A DNA stretch of 50,148 nt, from contig JBFWMN010000005.1 of the NCBI GenBank assembly GCA_050251555.1, forward strand, positions 1 to 50,148. Reading direction: 5' to 3'. The translations under genes and the position numbers were made by a program. Shown one piece after another: positions 28,022 through 35,204 of the stretch; position 1 is the first letter of the stretch, and each line of letters starts with the position of its first letter. The notes below the pieces were generated by a model. It made no database searches. It saw only the letters and a program-made list of their open reading frames with translations, and had not been told where the DNA came from. The stretch comes from UBA2137 sp050251555. GTDB lineage: Bacteria > Pseudomonadota > Alphaproteobacteria > Micavibrionales > Micavibrionaceae.

Positions 28022-28591
28022 CTATTCGCGCGATTCAATGAGGGTGAAGCGTTCAAGGCGCGAGGGCGTGTCCTGTTGCGCATCAATCTGACGGGCCCGC
28101 GCAAACTCGGCTTCTGCCATGCGGTACATGCTCTCGGCCCGTGACGTGCTTTCGGTTAAGGGGATCGTGAATTCTGCCGCAAGGCGCGCCATCAGCGCAT
28201 TTCCGAAATAAGGGGGAAATTGTTCTTCTTCGGGACGAAAGATATAGGTGAGGATCACGCTTTCGGCATTGGTTTCCAAAACGCCGCGCCCGATACGAAA
28301 ATTGAGACCGCGCCCGCGACCGCCCTGCCCTGCCGAGAGGGCACGTAAGAAATCGGAAGGCAGACCGTAGGCATAATCATAGTCAGCCGAAGGGGTCGCC
28401 TCCAAACGCGACAAAGCAATTTGCCCCGTGGCAAAGCTCCAGCCATAGGTGGATAAAAGTGCGTCGCGGGTCGAGGAATACAGTGCGCTCGCAATCTCGG
28501 ATTCGGCGCTGCCATCATCAAAAGACAGGATGGGATTTGCGCCAATGCGGATGAGCGCGCGCGAGCAGAGGGCCACGTCATTTAAAGCCAT
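28022..28591 (-). CDS. Tail tubular protein A (gp11-like)
   Basis: A 189-aa gatekeeper/adaptor that sits under the portal. It starts MALNDVALCSRALIRIGA and contains the family-typical YGWSFA segment and PPYFGNALMARLAAEF. The length is close to T7 gp11. AAGGA lies 9 nt before the ATG. It is spaced 13 bp from the tail tubular B gene. Confidence 0.82.
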   Translation of the reverse strand: MALNDVALCSRALIRIGANPILSFDDGSAESEIASALYSSTRDALLSTYGWSFATGQIALSRLEATPSADYDYAYGLPSDFLRALSAGQGGRGRGLNFRIGRGVLETNAESVILTYIFRPEEEQFPPYFGNALMARLAAEFTIPLTESTSRAESMYRMAEAEFARARQIDAQQDTPSRLERFTLIESRE

Positions 28592-28783
28592 GGGGGTTGG
28601 TCCTTATTTAAAATTTTGAAGAAAGAAGGGGGAGACGGAAAGGATGGCACCTCTCACGAAAACAGCCCGTCACCTTCGGGGAAGGAAGGGAGGACAAGAA
28701 AGGATGAGGGCTGTTTTTTAAAGGGGGATGGAAAGGCAAACTCACCCTTCCCGTCTCATTGGGGTCGATACGTCGCTTATCTT
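28592..28783. other. Purine-rich intergenic segment with a long-loop hairpin
   Basis: 192 bp between the decoration-like gene and tail tubular A. AAAACAGCCC (28659-28668) can pair with GGGCTGTTTT (28708-28717) around a 39-nt loop. Two imperfect purine-rich copies ending in AAAGGATG flank it (around 28630 and 28695). On the plus strand the hairpin is followed by T, but transcription runs leftward. It may lower read-through after the capsid genes. Confidence 0.5.
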
Positions 28784-29023
28784 TTAAGCATAAGCGGTAA
28801 CGGAAACGGCAGAGCCGGTATTGCCTGTCACAATGTAAAACGCGGTGGCAGGTGTTCCGTCCGTATCGATGTTGGCGATGATCAGGTCATTGACGCGCAT
28901 CATATCGACGCTTGCGTTGAAATAACCTGTTCCCGTCACGGCAGAATCCGTGGTGGTGTAATGCCACAATGTAAAATTGTTGGCATAGGCGAGGACGCTT
29001 AAGTCCTTGGATTGAAAAGCCAT
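28784..29023 (-). CDS. Small phage head protein (decoration-like)
   Basis: A 79-aa beta-rich protein (LSVLAYANNFTLWHY near the N-terminus). AAGGAG lies 9 nt before the ATG. It directly follows the capsid gene. Small proteins of this style are common beside capsid genes in alphaproteobacterial podovirus clusters. A capsid decoration or stabilising role is inferred from position. Confidence 0.6.
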   Translation of the reverse strand: MAFQSKDLSVLAYANNFTLWHYTTTDSAVTGTGYFNASVDMMRVNDLIIANIDTDGTPATAFYIVTGNTGSAVSVTAYA

Positions 29024-29059
29024 CTGGCAATCTCCTTATCTTTGTCTTGGGATGTTTGA

Positions 29060-29884
29060 TTAAGCGGCTTCGTCACAATCGATGACGACAACACCAGAAC
29101 CATCAATGAGGGCTGCTCCCTGGCTCATCATGTTGTTCACGAAGTGCGCCGCGCGGTCACCGTGCCAGCTAATATCGGTTTGCACATCAGAACCCGATGC
29201 CTGACCGATTGCGGTTTTGTGATACCAGAAACATGAACGCACATCAGAAGCCACAGGAAGACCCGAATGGGGAATCCAAAGCGTACCCAGCCAGCGTTTG
29301 GCTTGTGTCCCCTGCCATGGCAGCTCTTCCGAACCGACATAATCGCTTGAGGCAAATTCATCGATGCCCAAGAGATCGGACCATTGCTTCCAGCCGACGA
29401 CGGCAAAGCGCTGACCATCATCAGGAATGTCGGCTTCGCCCAAAATCTCGAAAGCTTCCAAGACTTTGGCTTTGGTAAGACCTGTCGCACCATCATCAAT
29501 TGTGTTGGTCGAGGCTGTCGCAAGTGCCGAAATGATCAGATCATCGGTTTTACGGCCCAGCGCGTAAGCACCGGCATTGGCAATGACCTGACGTTCATCG
29601 ATATTGATTTTCATTTCATCCAGCTTGTCGATCCAGTCGCCCGCATAGTAATCCTGCAGTGGGCAATCAACGGAGGTGTGTTCAAGATTCATCACAGGCA
29701 CCATGCCGTGTGTGGATTTGGTCGAGGCCGTGCCCTTGCCGACTTTCTGGAAGGTCGCAGTTGCGCCTTGAACATTATTGATGAAACGCACGGTGTTTTT
29801 CAGTTTTGACCCCATGCGTTGATAGGCTTCATGCACTTCACGCTCGAACTGCTTAATGAACGCCTCGGAAATCGTGGTTGCCAT
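29060..29884 (-). CDS. Major capsid protein
   Basis: A 274-aa protein with an HK97-like helical N-terminus (EAFIKQFEREVHEAYQRMG) and an alternating beta-rich body typical of podovirus capsid proteins. The ATG at 29884 is preferred over the GTG at 29893 because AAGGGG is placed correctly for it. It is the first leftward gene after the PilZ insertion and must use the promoter at 30111-30140, since a bidirectional terminator separates it from scaffold and portal. Confidence 0.82.
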   Translation of the reverse strand: MATTISEAFIKQFEREVHEAYQRMGSKLKNTVRFINNVQGATATFQKVGKGTASTKSTHGMVPVMNLEHTSVDCPLQDYYAGDWIDKLDEMKINIDERQVIANAGAYALGRKTDDLIISALATASTNTIDDGATGLTKAKVLEAFEILGEADIPDDGQRFAVVGWKQWSDLLGIDEFASSDYVGSEELPWQGTQAKRWLGTLWIPHSGLPVASDVRSCFWYHKTAIGQASGSDVQTDISWHGDRAAHFVNNMMSQGAALIDGSGVVVIDCDEAA

Positions 29885-30058
29885 GGTAAGCACCCCTTTC
29901 TTTCAGGTTTGTAAAAGTTGAAGTTTTTAAAAGAAAACCCGAAAGCGCCGCCGTTCTCCGTATGCATTCACACGGGCAAAGGCGCCTGGGAAGTGTGTCG
30001 GGCGTGCGACACGTTGAAGGTCCACGTTTTCCGATAATTCAGCGCCTTCTCATATGAC

Positions 30059-30073
30059 TGACCATTTTGGTCA
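30059..30073. promoter_or_regulatory. Palindrome downstream of the capsid promoter
   Basis: Perfect inverted repeat TGACCA-TTT-TGGTCA, followed by another GGTCA at 30077-30081. It lies about 30-45 bp downstream of the expected transcription start and could be a secondary operator or an RNA hairpin. Confidence 0.4.
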
Positions 30074-30110
30074 ATCGGTCAAAAAGATACATTTGTGGCG
30101 TTGATGGGTT

Positions 30111-30140
30111 TATTTAGGACTTTATTCCTATTTTTGTCAA
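30111..30140 (-). promoter_or_regulatory. Putative sigma-70 promoter of the capsid-tail-lysis operon
   Basis: On the minus strand, TTGACA (30140-30135), an 18-nt spacer and TAAATA (30116-30111). The -35 is perfect. The spacer contains the GGA-N6-TCC palindrome, so a bound regulator would block polymerase. A start near 30104 would leave a leader of about 220 nt before the capsid ATG. Confidence 0.6.
30115..30130. promoter_or_regulatory. Operator-like palindrome, copy 1 (capsid promoter)
   Basis: TAGGA-CTTTAT-TCCTA with perfect 5-bp arms, lying between the -35 and -10 boxes and overlapping the -10. It shares the core GGAYWHWATTCC with copies at 34193, 34222 and 35855. Confidence 0.6.
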
Positions 30141-30181
30141 GCGAAAAAAGTGGATTTTTTGCAGTGCAGACCTATTTTTTA

Positions 30182-30210
30182 TTGAAATCTCTCGTCAAAG
30201 AGAGTATTTA
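30182..30210 (+). promoter_or_regulatory. Putative promoter of the PilZ gene
   Basis: TTGAAA, a 17-nt spacer and TATTTA. The spacer is itself a palindrome (CTCTC-GTCAAA-GAGAG) of similar geometry but a different half-site. It is back-to-back with the capsid promoter, with 41 bp between the -35 boxes. Confidence 0.5.
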
Positions 30211-30270
30211 CGTAAAAATAGCGGTAATAGAGATATCACTCATATAACAAACATAAAGGATATCTCGACA

Positions 30271-30666
30271 ATGTTGTCCGGGTTTATAAGAAACTTAAGA
30301 TTAGGTGAAGCAGTGGAAGTTCAAGAGCCATCATACGAGAACAAGCGTGCCTATGCGCGTCGCACCTCGGATCGCTGTATCAGCGAAGTTGAAGGTCAGA
30401 ATTTTCCTGTCGAGGACTGGAGCCTTGGAGGCATGCGTCTCTTCGGTGACTTCCGCACCTACACTATCGGACAGGAAATTCCCGTTACGTTGAAGTTCAA
30501 AGTGAGAGACCAAATCACGAAGGTTCAGCATGCAGCACGCGTTGTCAGACGTTCCGCTGAGAATATGGGTCTTCAGTTTGTGCCACTCACTCAGGATGTT
30601 CGCACGAACCTGCAACAGGTGATTGACGATTACAACGCACGGGAGTTTGCTAACTCTCAAGCATGA
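30271..30666 (+). CDS. PilZ-domain protein, putative c-di-GMP receptor, inside the phage cassette
   Basis: A 131-aa single-domain protein. Both signature motifs for c-di-GMP binding are intact: RxxxR at residues 31-35 (RTSDR) and DxSxxG at 49-54 (DWSLGG), followed by the beta-barrel. It is cytosolic. AAAGGA lies 10 nt before ATG. It is the only rightward gene within the leftward cassette, between scaffold and capsid genes, with its own promoter and terminator: the layout of a phage moron. It could link cell signalling to particle production, or be a passenger. Confidence 0.85.
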   Translation: MLSGFIRNLRLGEAVEVQEPSYENKRAYARRTSDRCISEVEGQNFPVEDWSLGGMRLFGDFRTYTIGQEIPVTLKFKVRDQITKVQHAARVVRRSAENMGLQFVPLTQDVRTNLQQVIDDYNAREFANSQA

Positions 30667-30714
30667 GTTTCAAAAAGGCGTTTTTTTTCGCGCCATTTTC
30701 AAATCCAGCTTAAT

Positions 30715-30753
30715 TGAAAAAAGGATCACCGGGTGCGGCGATCCTTTTTTTTG
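30715..30753. terminator. Bidirectional intrinsic terminator
   Basis: AAGGATCACC / GGCGATCCTT stem with one mismatch, A-run before and eight T after; on the minus strand it is followed by six T. It ends the PilZ transcript and the leftward portal-scaffold transcript, thereby splitting the cassette into two transcription units. Confidence 0.82.
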
Positions 30754-30777
30754 ATTCTGACCGATTTGTCTAACCGG

Positions 30778-31479
30778 TTACTTATAAAGTTTTTCAAAAC
30801 CCTTTGTAACTTTGGCGATGAAGGACGGATCTTTTTCCTTCCAGTATCTGGGGTCTTTCATCATGGCGCGAAGTGCCGACTCATCTTCCGTGCCCGTCAT
30901 AGCCGCTTCGGATTTCAATGACGGCGTCTCGCCCTTCATCATACGATAAAGGGCCATCACCCCTTCATAGGAACAGCTTAACCCTTCCAGCACATCTTGG
31001 GGTAAATTCGCCTGACCGTAGGTGAGCAACTGACGGGAGACTTCCTGCCATTTATCCGCACCGCCGAATTTTTCAACCAAGCGCTCGATCTCGCGGTCAG
31101 CCTGAAACTCGCCTGCCATGTCGGCAATCAGCGGCACAAGCTTCTCGGCAGCCGCATCATAGACGGCTTGGACTTGCGCGGAGGTAAACCCCTTCTCATG
31201 AAGTTGCTTGTTCAATTCGGGGTCAGGACCAAACAGCCCGTGCGAGCAATCCACCTCATAGGCATCTGCCGTCTCGGGCCGACCAAGCAACGAGAAAAGT
31301 TGCGCCTTGCCCTCGTCACTCTCGGCATCGAAACCGCCTGATGAGAGTTTCTTTTCAAGCTCGGTATAGGATTTAATAAGCGCGGAAAGCCGCACCTCGC
31401 CTTTCCCCTCATCCCAAAATTTATCGGGCAGGCCTTCAGGGCGTAGCTTTGTATTTTCAATGGTGTTTTCTAACGTCAT
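30778..31479 (-). CDS. Capsid assembly scaffolding protein (gp9-like)
   Basis: A 233-aa acidic, helical protein. The N-terminal LPDKFWDEGKGEVRLSALI and SYTELEKKL segments are characteristic of podovirus scaffolds, and the C-terminus is basic, as expected for capsid contact. AAGGAGAAA lies 10 nt before the ATG. It sits between portal and (beyond the PilZ insertion) capsid. Confidence 0.83.
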   Translation of the reverse strand: MTLENTIENTKLRPEGLPDKFWDEGKGEVRLSALIKSYTELEKKLSSGGFDAESDEGKAQLFSLLGRPETADAYEVDCSHGLFGPDPELNKQLHEKGFTSAQVQAVYDAAAEKLVPLIADMAGEFQADREIERLVEKFGGADKWQEVSRQLLTYGQANLPQDVLEGLSCSYEGVMALYRMMKGETPSLKSEAAMTGTEDESALRAMMKDPRYWKEKDPSFIAKVTKGFEKLYK

Positions 31480-31520
31480 CTTTTTCTTTCTCCTTGATTG
31501 ATGATTATGTTGGAAATTTT

Positions 31521-33008
31521 TTAAGCGTCAGTGCGGCGCATAAGGTCTGAGGGGACGCCCATTGCTTCACCTAAAAAGAGCGCCGCTTGCTCCAGATTAA
31601 TCGCGGCTTGCGCTTCGGGGCCCATCGCCATCACGGAGGAAATCCAAGAGAGCGTATTTTGCACATGCTTTTGTCCTTGCACGCGCGCCAAGGGCGAGCG
31701 GTAATCAATCTCAACCATGCGCCCGTCAATGCGCAAGTCAGGCACTTCGCCGCGGCGTTTCAAAATCGTGTAAGCGCGCCTGATGAGCGGTGTCAAAAGC
31801 TCACCTTGTAAACGCCCGTAAGTGGCCCCCAGCAGCAACGCCATTTCGGAAGCCCGCTCCAGCACCTCGGTTGCCGTCATGGCGCGTGCCGAGATTTGCG
31901 GCAGGCGATCAATCAAGAGGGCGTGACGGATACGCGTTCTCAAATCTTCCAAAACAAGCTGCGACACATCGAAATTGCCGGGCATCTGCAAAGGGGTAAG
32001 GCCCTTTGACCCCACGGCTTTGGGAATAATCGCGCCAGGTACAAGCTCGATATTGGCAGGGTTCAACACACCGTCGTCGTCGGCCTGCCAGATGCCTGAT
32101 ATTGCAATCGAGGCGTTTTTCAAAATCAGCTCGACCACCTTATTCGCGGTTTTAATGTCAGGCAGAATTTTCATGACAGGCGAGCGCCCGTAAATGTCTC
32201 CCGGCGATTTCATCCAGCGGAAGGCGATAAAGGGATTGTCGGCAAGTTTCACGGAGACGAGCGCTTCACCCGCCTCCTCATCCGTTAAACGCGCTTCATA
32301 GAGATAGGCCTCCCCCAAAGGCATCACCGCCTCATCGATACGGAAACGCTGATCGGGATTTTTTTCAGCCGTCTTCACCAGTTTCACAGGCAATTCGGCA
32401 AACGGGTAACGGTCGCGGAGTTGCGCGAGTGTCAACTCAAGTGTACGAAACACACCATCCAGCACCCCTTCCCCGTTTTCTTCGAGAGCAAGAGTTGTGA
32501 GAGGTACAGAGGCAAAGCGGAAAGCCGACAATTCACCTATCCCTGCTTCCTCGAACAAAAGAGAGGCCGTCCCGCCAACCACCAGATCCAGAAAACACTG
32601 GTGCAGCTCAACCGCGAAATTGGAGCGGTCAAAATGGGCGGACATGATTTTCGCGGCCTTTTCCAAAATGATTGATAAGGCTTCGCGGTCGGCATCAGGC
32701 ACATCTGGCCCGGGTTTCAGCCCGAACCACTGCGTCCAAGGGGGCGTCAAATGCCCGAGTAATGATGCCGCCAACTGGTCAACAGCATCCAGCGCCGTCC
32801 CGTCATAAAGATGCGCGCCCGAGCGAGCCGACTGGCTTTGCGTTGACGACATGCCACGCTGCGGCAGTGCATAGCGATAGCACTCATCCCAATAGCCCGC
32901 CCAGTTATTGCGCCGTTGCACGGCAGCCTCTTTCCGTGTCTGGAAGGCAAGGCGTGCGGCAAGCGCCGTATCGGGTGTTTTTTGAAGCGGCAAGATATTT
33001 TCAGCCAT
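31521..33008 (-). CDS. Portal / head-tail connector protein (gp8-like)
   Basis: A 495-aa protein of the T7-type connector family. The N-terminal RRNNWAGYWDECYRYALPQ and the SLLGHLTPPWTQWFGL segment are typical, as is the GDIYGRSPVMKILPDIKTAN stretch in the middle. It forms the ring through which DNA enters and leaves the head. The length is close to T7 gp8. GGGAGAA lies 7 nt before the ATG. No frameshift is visible. Confidence 0.88.
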   Translation of the reverse strand: MAENILPLQKTPDTALAARLAFQTRKEAAVQRRNNWAGYWDECYRYALPQRGMSSTQSQSARSGAHLYDGTALDAVDQLAASLLGHLTPPWTQWFGLKPGPDVPDADREALSIILEKAAKIMSAHFDRSNFAVELHQCFLDLVVGGTASLLFEEAGIGELSAFRFASVPLTTLALEENGEGVLDGVFRTLELTLAQLRDRYPFAELPVKLVKTAEKNPDQRFRIDEAVMPLGEAYLYEARLTDEEAGEALVSVKLADNPFIAFRWMKSPGDIYGRSPVMKILPDIKTANKVVELILKNASIAISGIWQADDDGVLNPANIELVPGAIIPKAVGSKGLTPLQMPGNFDVSQLVLEDLRTRIRHALLIDRLPQISARAMTATEVLERASEMALLLGATYGRLQGELLTPLIRRAYTILKRRGEVPDLRIDGRMVEIDYRSPLARVQGQKHVQNTLSWISSVMAMGPEAQAAINLEQAALFLGEAMGVPSDLMRRTDA

Positions 33009-33011
33009 GAT

Positions 33012-33266
33012 CTATTCTCCCAACAAAGTTTTACGGGCCGAGGCCGTCGTGCCGTCACGCGTTGCCGCCTCCAAAAAACCGGAGGTCGAGGTCAGGATCG
33101 TGCCCGCTCGCCCACGCGCACGGCGTAACAGATTATCGCGGCGCTCCTCCTCGCGGGCCTTGGCGGCTTCCTCGGCGGCCTTTCTTTCAAGCGCTGCCGT
33201 GTCGACTGTCGGGGTGACAATTTTAATGGGTTTCGGGGCTTTGGGTTTGGATAGGGTTTTTCCCAT
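33012..33266 (-). CDS. Small basic phage protein
   Basis: An 84-aa Lys/Arg-rich protein with a central charged helix (KAAEEAAKAREEERR) and a Gly/Thr-rich C-terminus. GAGGAG lies upstream. It ends 3 bp before the portal start. Such short proteins often precede T7-like portals; the function is unknown. Confidence 0.6.
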   Translation of the reverse strand: MGKTLSKPKAPKPIKIVTPTVDTAALERKAAEEAAKAREEERRDNLLRRARGRAGTILTSTSGFLEAATRDGTTASARKTLLGE

Positions 33267-33285
33267 GGGGCCAATCTCCTCTTTT

Positions 33286-33705
33286 TTAAGTCAGGGTTTG
33301 AAGTTTTTTGAACAGTTGGTAGGGCGTAAAAACGAAAGGCATGCGCAATCCCAGCACGCGTTTCACGGCTTCGACACATGTAAAGGGAAGGATCGGCAAG
33401 GGTTTCTCAGTGCGGCCCGCCTCGGGCACAACGGGGGCACGCTGCACGATATGGCCTTCACGCGTCAGCCACGCGGGCAGGTCAAAGCCCGAGGGTAAAT
33501 CATGCACGGCAATCTCGGATCGAGATGCCAGCGGGTCATAAGACACCCAGTGCGCGCCATCAAACAACAGGACATAGCAATGCTTGAACCCTTTTTTAAG
33601 AAACGCGACACGCTTTAACTCGCTCTCCGCGCAATAGACGATAAAGGCGCGGGTGGCGTGGCGCGAGGTCACTTCGGGGTAAAGATGGGCAGACATATCA
33701 GGCAT
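33286..33705 (-). CDS. Phage protein, possible circularly permuted NlpC/P60-like cysteine domain
   Basis: A 139-aa product from the ATG at 33705, preceded by GGTGAGGG and overlapping the stop of the upstream gene by 8 nt. A longer frame exists to 33933 but lies inside the neighbour. Motif order His (FKHCYVLLFDGAHW, His42 or His52), Asp57 (SYDPLA), then Cys110 at the start of a helix (FTCVEAVKRVLG) fits a circularly permuted papain-like fold. This is pattern-based only; it could also be a non-enzymatic structural protein. Confidence 0.5.
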   Translation of the reverse strand: MPDMSAHLYPEVTSRHATRAFIVYCAESELKRVAFLKKGFKHCYVLLFDGAHWVSYDPLASRSEIAVHDLPSGFDLPAWLTREGHIVQRAPVVPEAGRTEKPLPILPFTCVEAVKRVLGLRMPFVFTPYQLFKKLQTLT

Positions 33706-34102
33706 GCGCGCCCTCACCGTGAGAGGTCTGACGCGGAAAGGAACAGACATTGGTCTGCATAAGACCTTTACGGCGCAAGGCCACTTCCAGATGGGCCATG
33801 GCCTCATCCCATAAGGCGGCGGCGCGGATTTCTTTCGGGTGTTTCGGGTCAGGCGCAAAGGCTCTGCGCCCATAATGGCGCAAGACAAGGAGGTGATCGC
33901 GCAATAGCACGCGATTGCGGTGCAAACGGTCAATGATTTTGAGGATATCCAGCGGCTCGCAGGCTCTGGGGGTCAGGCCCGCCCCTGCAATGATGCGTGC
34001 CCCCTCGTTACGGGCGGCGTAGGCGGCAATAAACCAGAACCATGCCTCTTCAGGCGTTTCAAAGGGGGTGGTGTCATAGCCCAAAGGCTCGTCTTGGAAC
34101 AT
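33698..34102 (-). CDS. Conserved phage-cluster protein of unknown function
   Basis: A 134-aa soluble protein with an acidic N-terminus (FETPEEAWFWFIAAYAARNEGA) and a basic helical body (DRLHRNRVLLRDHLLVLRH). AAAGG lies 11 nt before ATG. It is the first gene of the portal operon, directly downstream of the promoter with tandem operator-like sites. Its lead position makes an early assembly or regulatory role conceivable, but nothing in the sequence proves it. Confidence 0.6.
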   Translation of the reverse strand: MFQDEPLGYDTTPFETPEEAWFWFIAAYAARNEGARIIAGAGLTPRACEPLDILKIIDRLHRNRVLLRDHLLVLRHYGRRAFAPDPKHPKEIRAAALWDEAMAHLEVALRRKGLMQTNVCSFPRQTSHGEGAHA

Positions 34103-34181
34103 GGCGCGAATACCTTTCTCTTTACCAAACCCGCCCGCGCCGTTTCAGGCAGCGCAGACGCATTTGTTCGCGTTATGTTCC

Positions 34182-34212
34182 ATATAAGGTCGTAGGATTA
34201 AATTCCTGTCAA
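34182..34212 (-). promoter_or_regulatory. Putative promoter of the head operon
   Basis: On the minus strand, TTGACA (34212-34207) and TTATAT (34187-34182), with a slightly long 19-nt spacer, or CTTATA at 18. Operator-like copy 2 overlaps the end of the -35 and the spacer. Confidence 0.5.
34193..34208. promoter_or_regulatory. Operator-like palindrome, copy 2 (head operon)
   Basis: TAGGA-TTAAAT-TCCTG, core GGATTAAATTCC, inside the head-operon promoter. Confidence 0.55.
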
Positions 34213-34221
34213 CATGTTTTT

Positions 34222-34237
34222 TAGGAATTTAGTCCTT
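34222..34237. promoter_or_regulatory. Operator-like palindrome, copy 3 (tandem with copy 2)
   Basis: TAGGA-ATTTAG-TCCTT; its reverse complement has core GGACTAAATTCC. The centre is 29 bp from copy 2, close to three helical turns, which would allow cooperative binding on one DNA face. Confidence 0.55.
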
Positions 34238-34244
34238 AAACGAC

Positions 34245-34352
34245 TTACTTAGTATTATTATCAATATTCTGCAGAGTTTGTCTTATACGAGACAATTCCT
34301 GCGATATATTGTTTAAAGATTGAGATATTTGGTATGCGTAAGCGTCATTCAT
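34245..34352 (-). CDS. 35-aa coiled-coil microprotein
   Basis: Short leftward ORF starting ATG AAT GAC at 34352. A perfect AAGGAGG Shine-Dalgarno sits 6 nt upstream. The product (begins MNDAYAYQISQSL, ends LQNIDNNTK) is one amphipathic helix with heptad spacing of I/L (I9, L13, I16, L20, I23, L27, I30). Its stop is just upstream of operator copy 3. Function unknown; it could be a small regulator, anti-repressor or structural peptide. Confidence 0.6.
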   Translation of the reverse strand: MNDAYAYQISQSLNNISQELSRIRQTLQNIDNNTK

Positions 34353-34568
34353 ATTAAACCTCCTTGGGTTTTATTGAGTGCCGTTCCCTAGACGAATACA
34401 AAAAACCTTCACGGCTGATTGTATGACCCGTGGGTCTAAGCGTTGATTTGACGGGTGGCGGAAGAACTGAAGCTTGAACGCGGAAAGAATCATCGGTTCG
34501 GCTTAGCCGCCTCTGTTCTTAATATGTTCTATTTTTGTATCTTAAAGCAAGTTTTTTTTGAAAAGTTA
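34353..34568 (-). promoter_or_regulatory. Promoter and structured leader upstream of the microprotein
   Basis: 216 bp without a convincing gene. On the minus strand TTGCTT (34550-34545), an 18-nt spacer and CATATT (34526-34521) could be a promoter. The following leader has self-complementary pieces: GGCTTAGCC, GACCC..GGGTC, and GGCGG pairing with CCGCC. No known riboswitch or ncRNA family is recognised. Confidence 0.4.
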
Positions 34569-35081
34569 CTAAACACACTCAAATCGTGAGGTGATTTCGG
34601 CGGCGGCGCGGGTGAGACCTCTCGCTTGAGCCGTGTCGACCATGGCTTGGGCGGGTGTCACCTCTTCATGTTCCATGAGCATCAACGCGACATCTTCCGC
34701 ACCGACATCCAGCGCATGCCCGAGCAGCGAGTGGCAGGCATAGACCTGCTCGCCGTGTGACATCATCCGCGTGTACTGAATACGGCCATGGAAATGGGAG
34801 CCGAGCTCATCAATCACCATTTCTGCCAAGTCCGCATTGTTGCTCTCAATGGCAGCGCGCAGCGCGCGGTTTTTGTAAAATTCTTTTGAATGCTCAAAAA
34901 GTGCTGTGGCCTCATCGCTCAAATCGTCAAATCCTTGCTTGACCTCTTGCGGGTCGGCATCGGCGTGGATACGGGCCAGAAAAAGCTCCATCTCTTCTCT
35001 CGCGGCGGCAAGGTCTTGAGTTTCGGCTGATTTTGTAAAAATGGCGCGCGCGAATGATGCGGCAGAACGGGCAAATTCCAT
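34569..35081 (-). CDS. Helical-repeat protein of unknown function
   Basis: About 170 aa from the ATG at 35081; the GTG at 35090 is only 3 nt from the GGGAG sequence and is less likely. All-helical, with a segment reminiscent of ankyrin-type pairs (ALRAAIESNNADLAEMVID and LGHALDVGAEDVALMLME). No catalytic motif. Same strand and style as the next gene. Membership of the phage cassette is uncertain. Confidence 0.55.
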   Translation of the reverse strand: MEFARSAASFARAIFTKSAETQDLAAAREEMELFLARIHADADPQEVKQGFDDLSDEATALFEHSKEFYKNRALRAAIESNNADLAEMVIDELGSHFHGRIQYTRMMSHGEQVYACHSLLGHALDVGAEDVALMLMEHEEVTPAQAMVDTAQARGLTRAAAEITSRFECV

Positions 35082-35120
35082 GGGTTTCACACTCCCTGTC
35101 AGGTGTTTTAAAATATATCC

Positions 35121-35152
35121 TGAGGGCCCTGTTTTTTATTTTTTGGCCCTCA
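35121..35152. terminator. Hairpin between the two right-end cassette genes
   Basis: Perfect 8-bp arms TGAGGGCC / GGCCCTCA around an A/T-rich 16-nt loop. On the minus strand it is followed by an AT-rich tract rather than a clean T-run, so termination may be partial. Confidence 0.45.
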
Positions 35153-35204
35153 AGCCCTGATAGGGTGTTGCAGCGCAAAAAGCAACAGAAAAACGGCGCT
35201 TCAA

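Noticed and set aside
33706..33933. N-terminal extension of the permuted-cysteine-like protein
   Set aside because: It would overlap the upstream phage gene over 228 bp; the ATG at 33705 has GTGAGGG and a normal short overlap.
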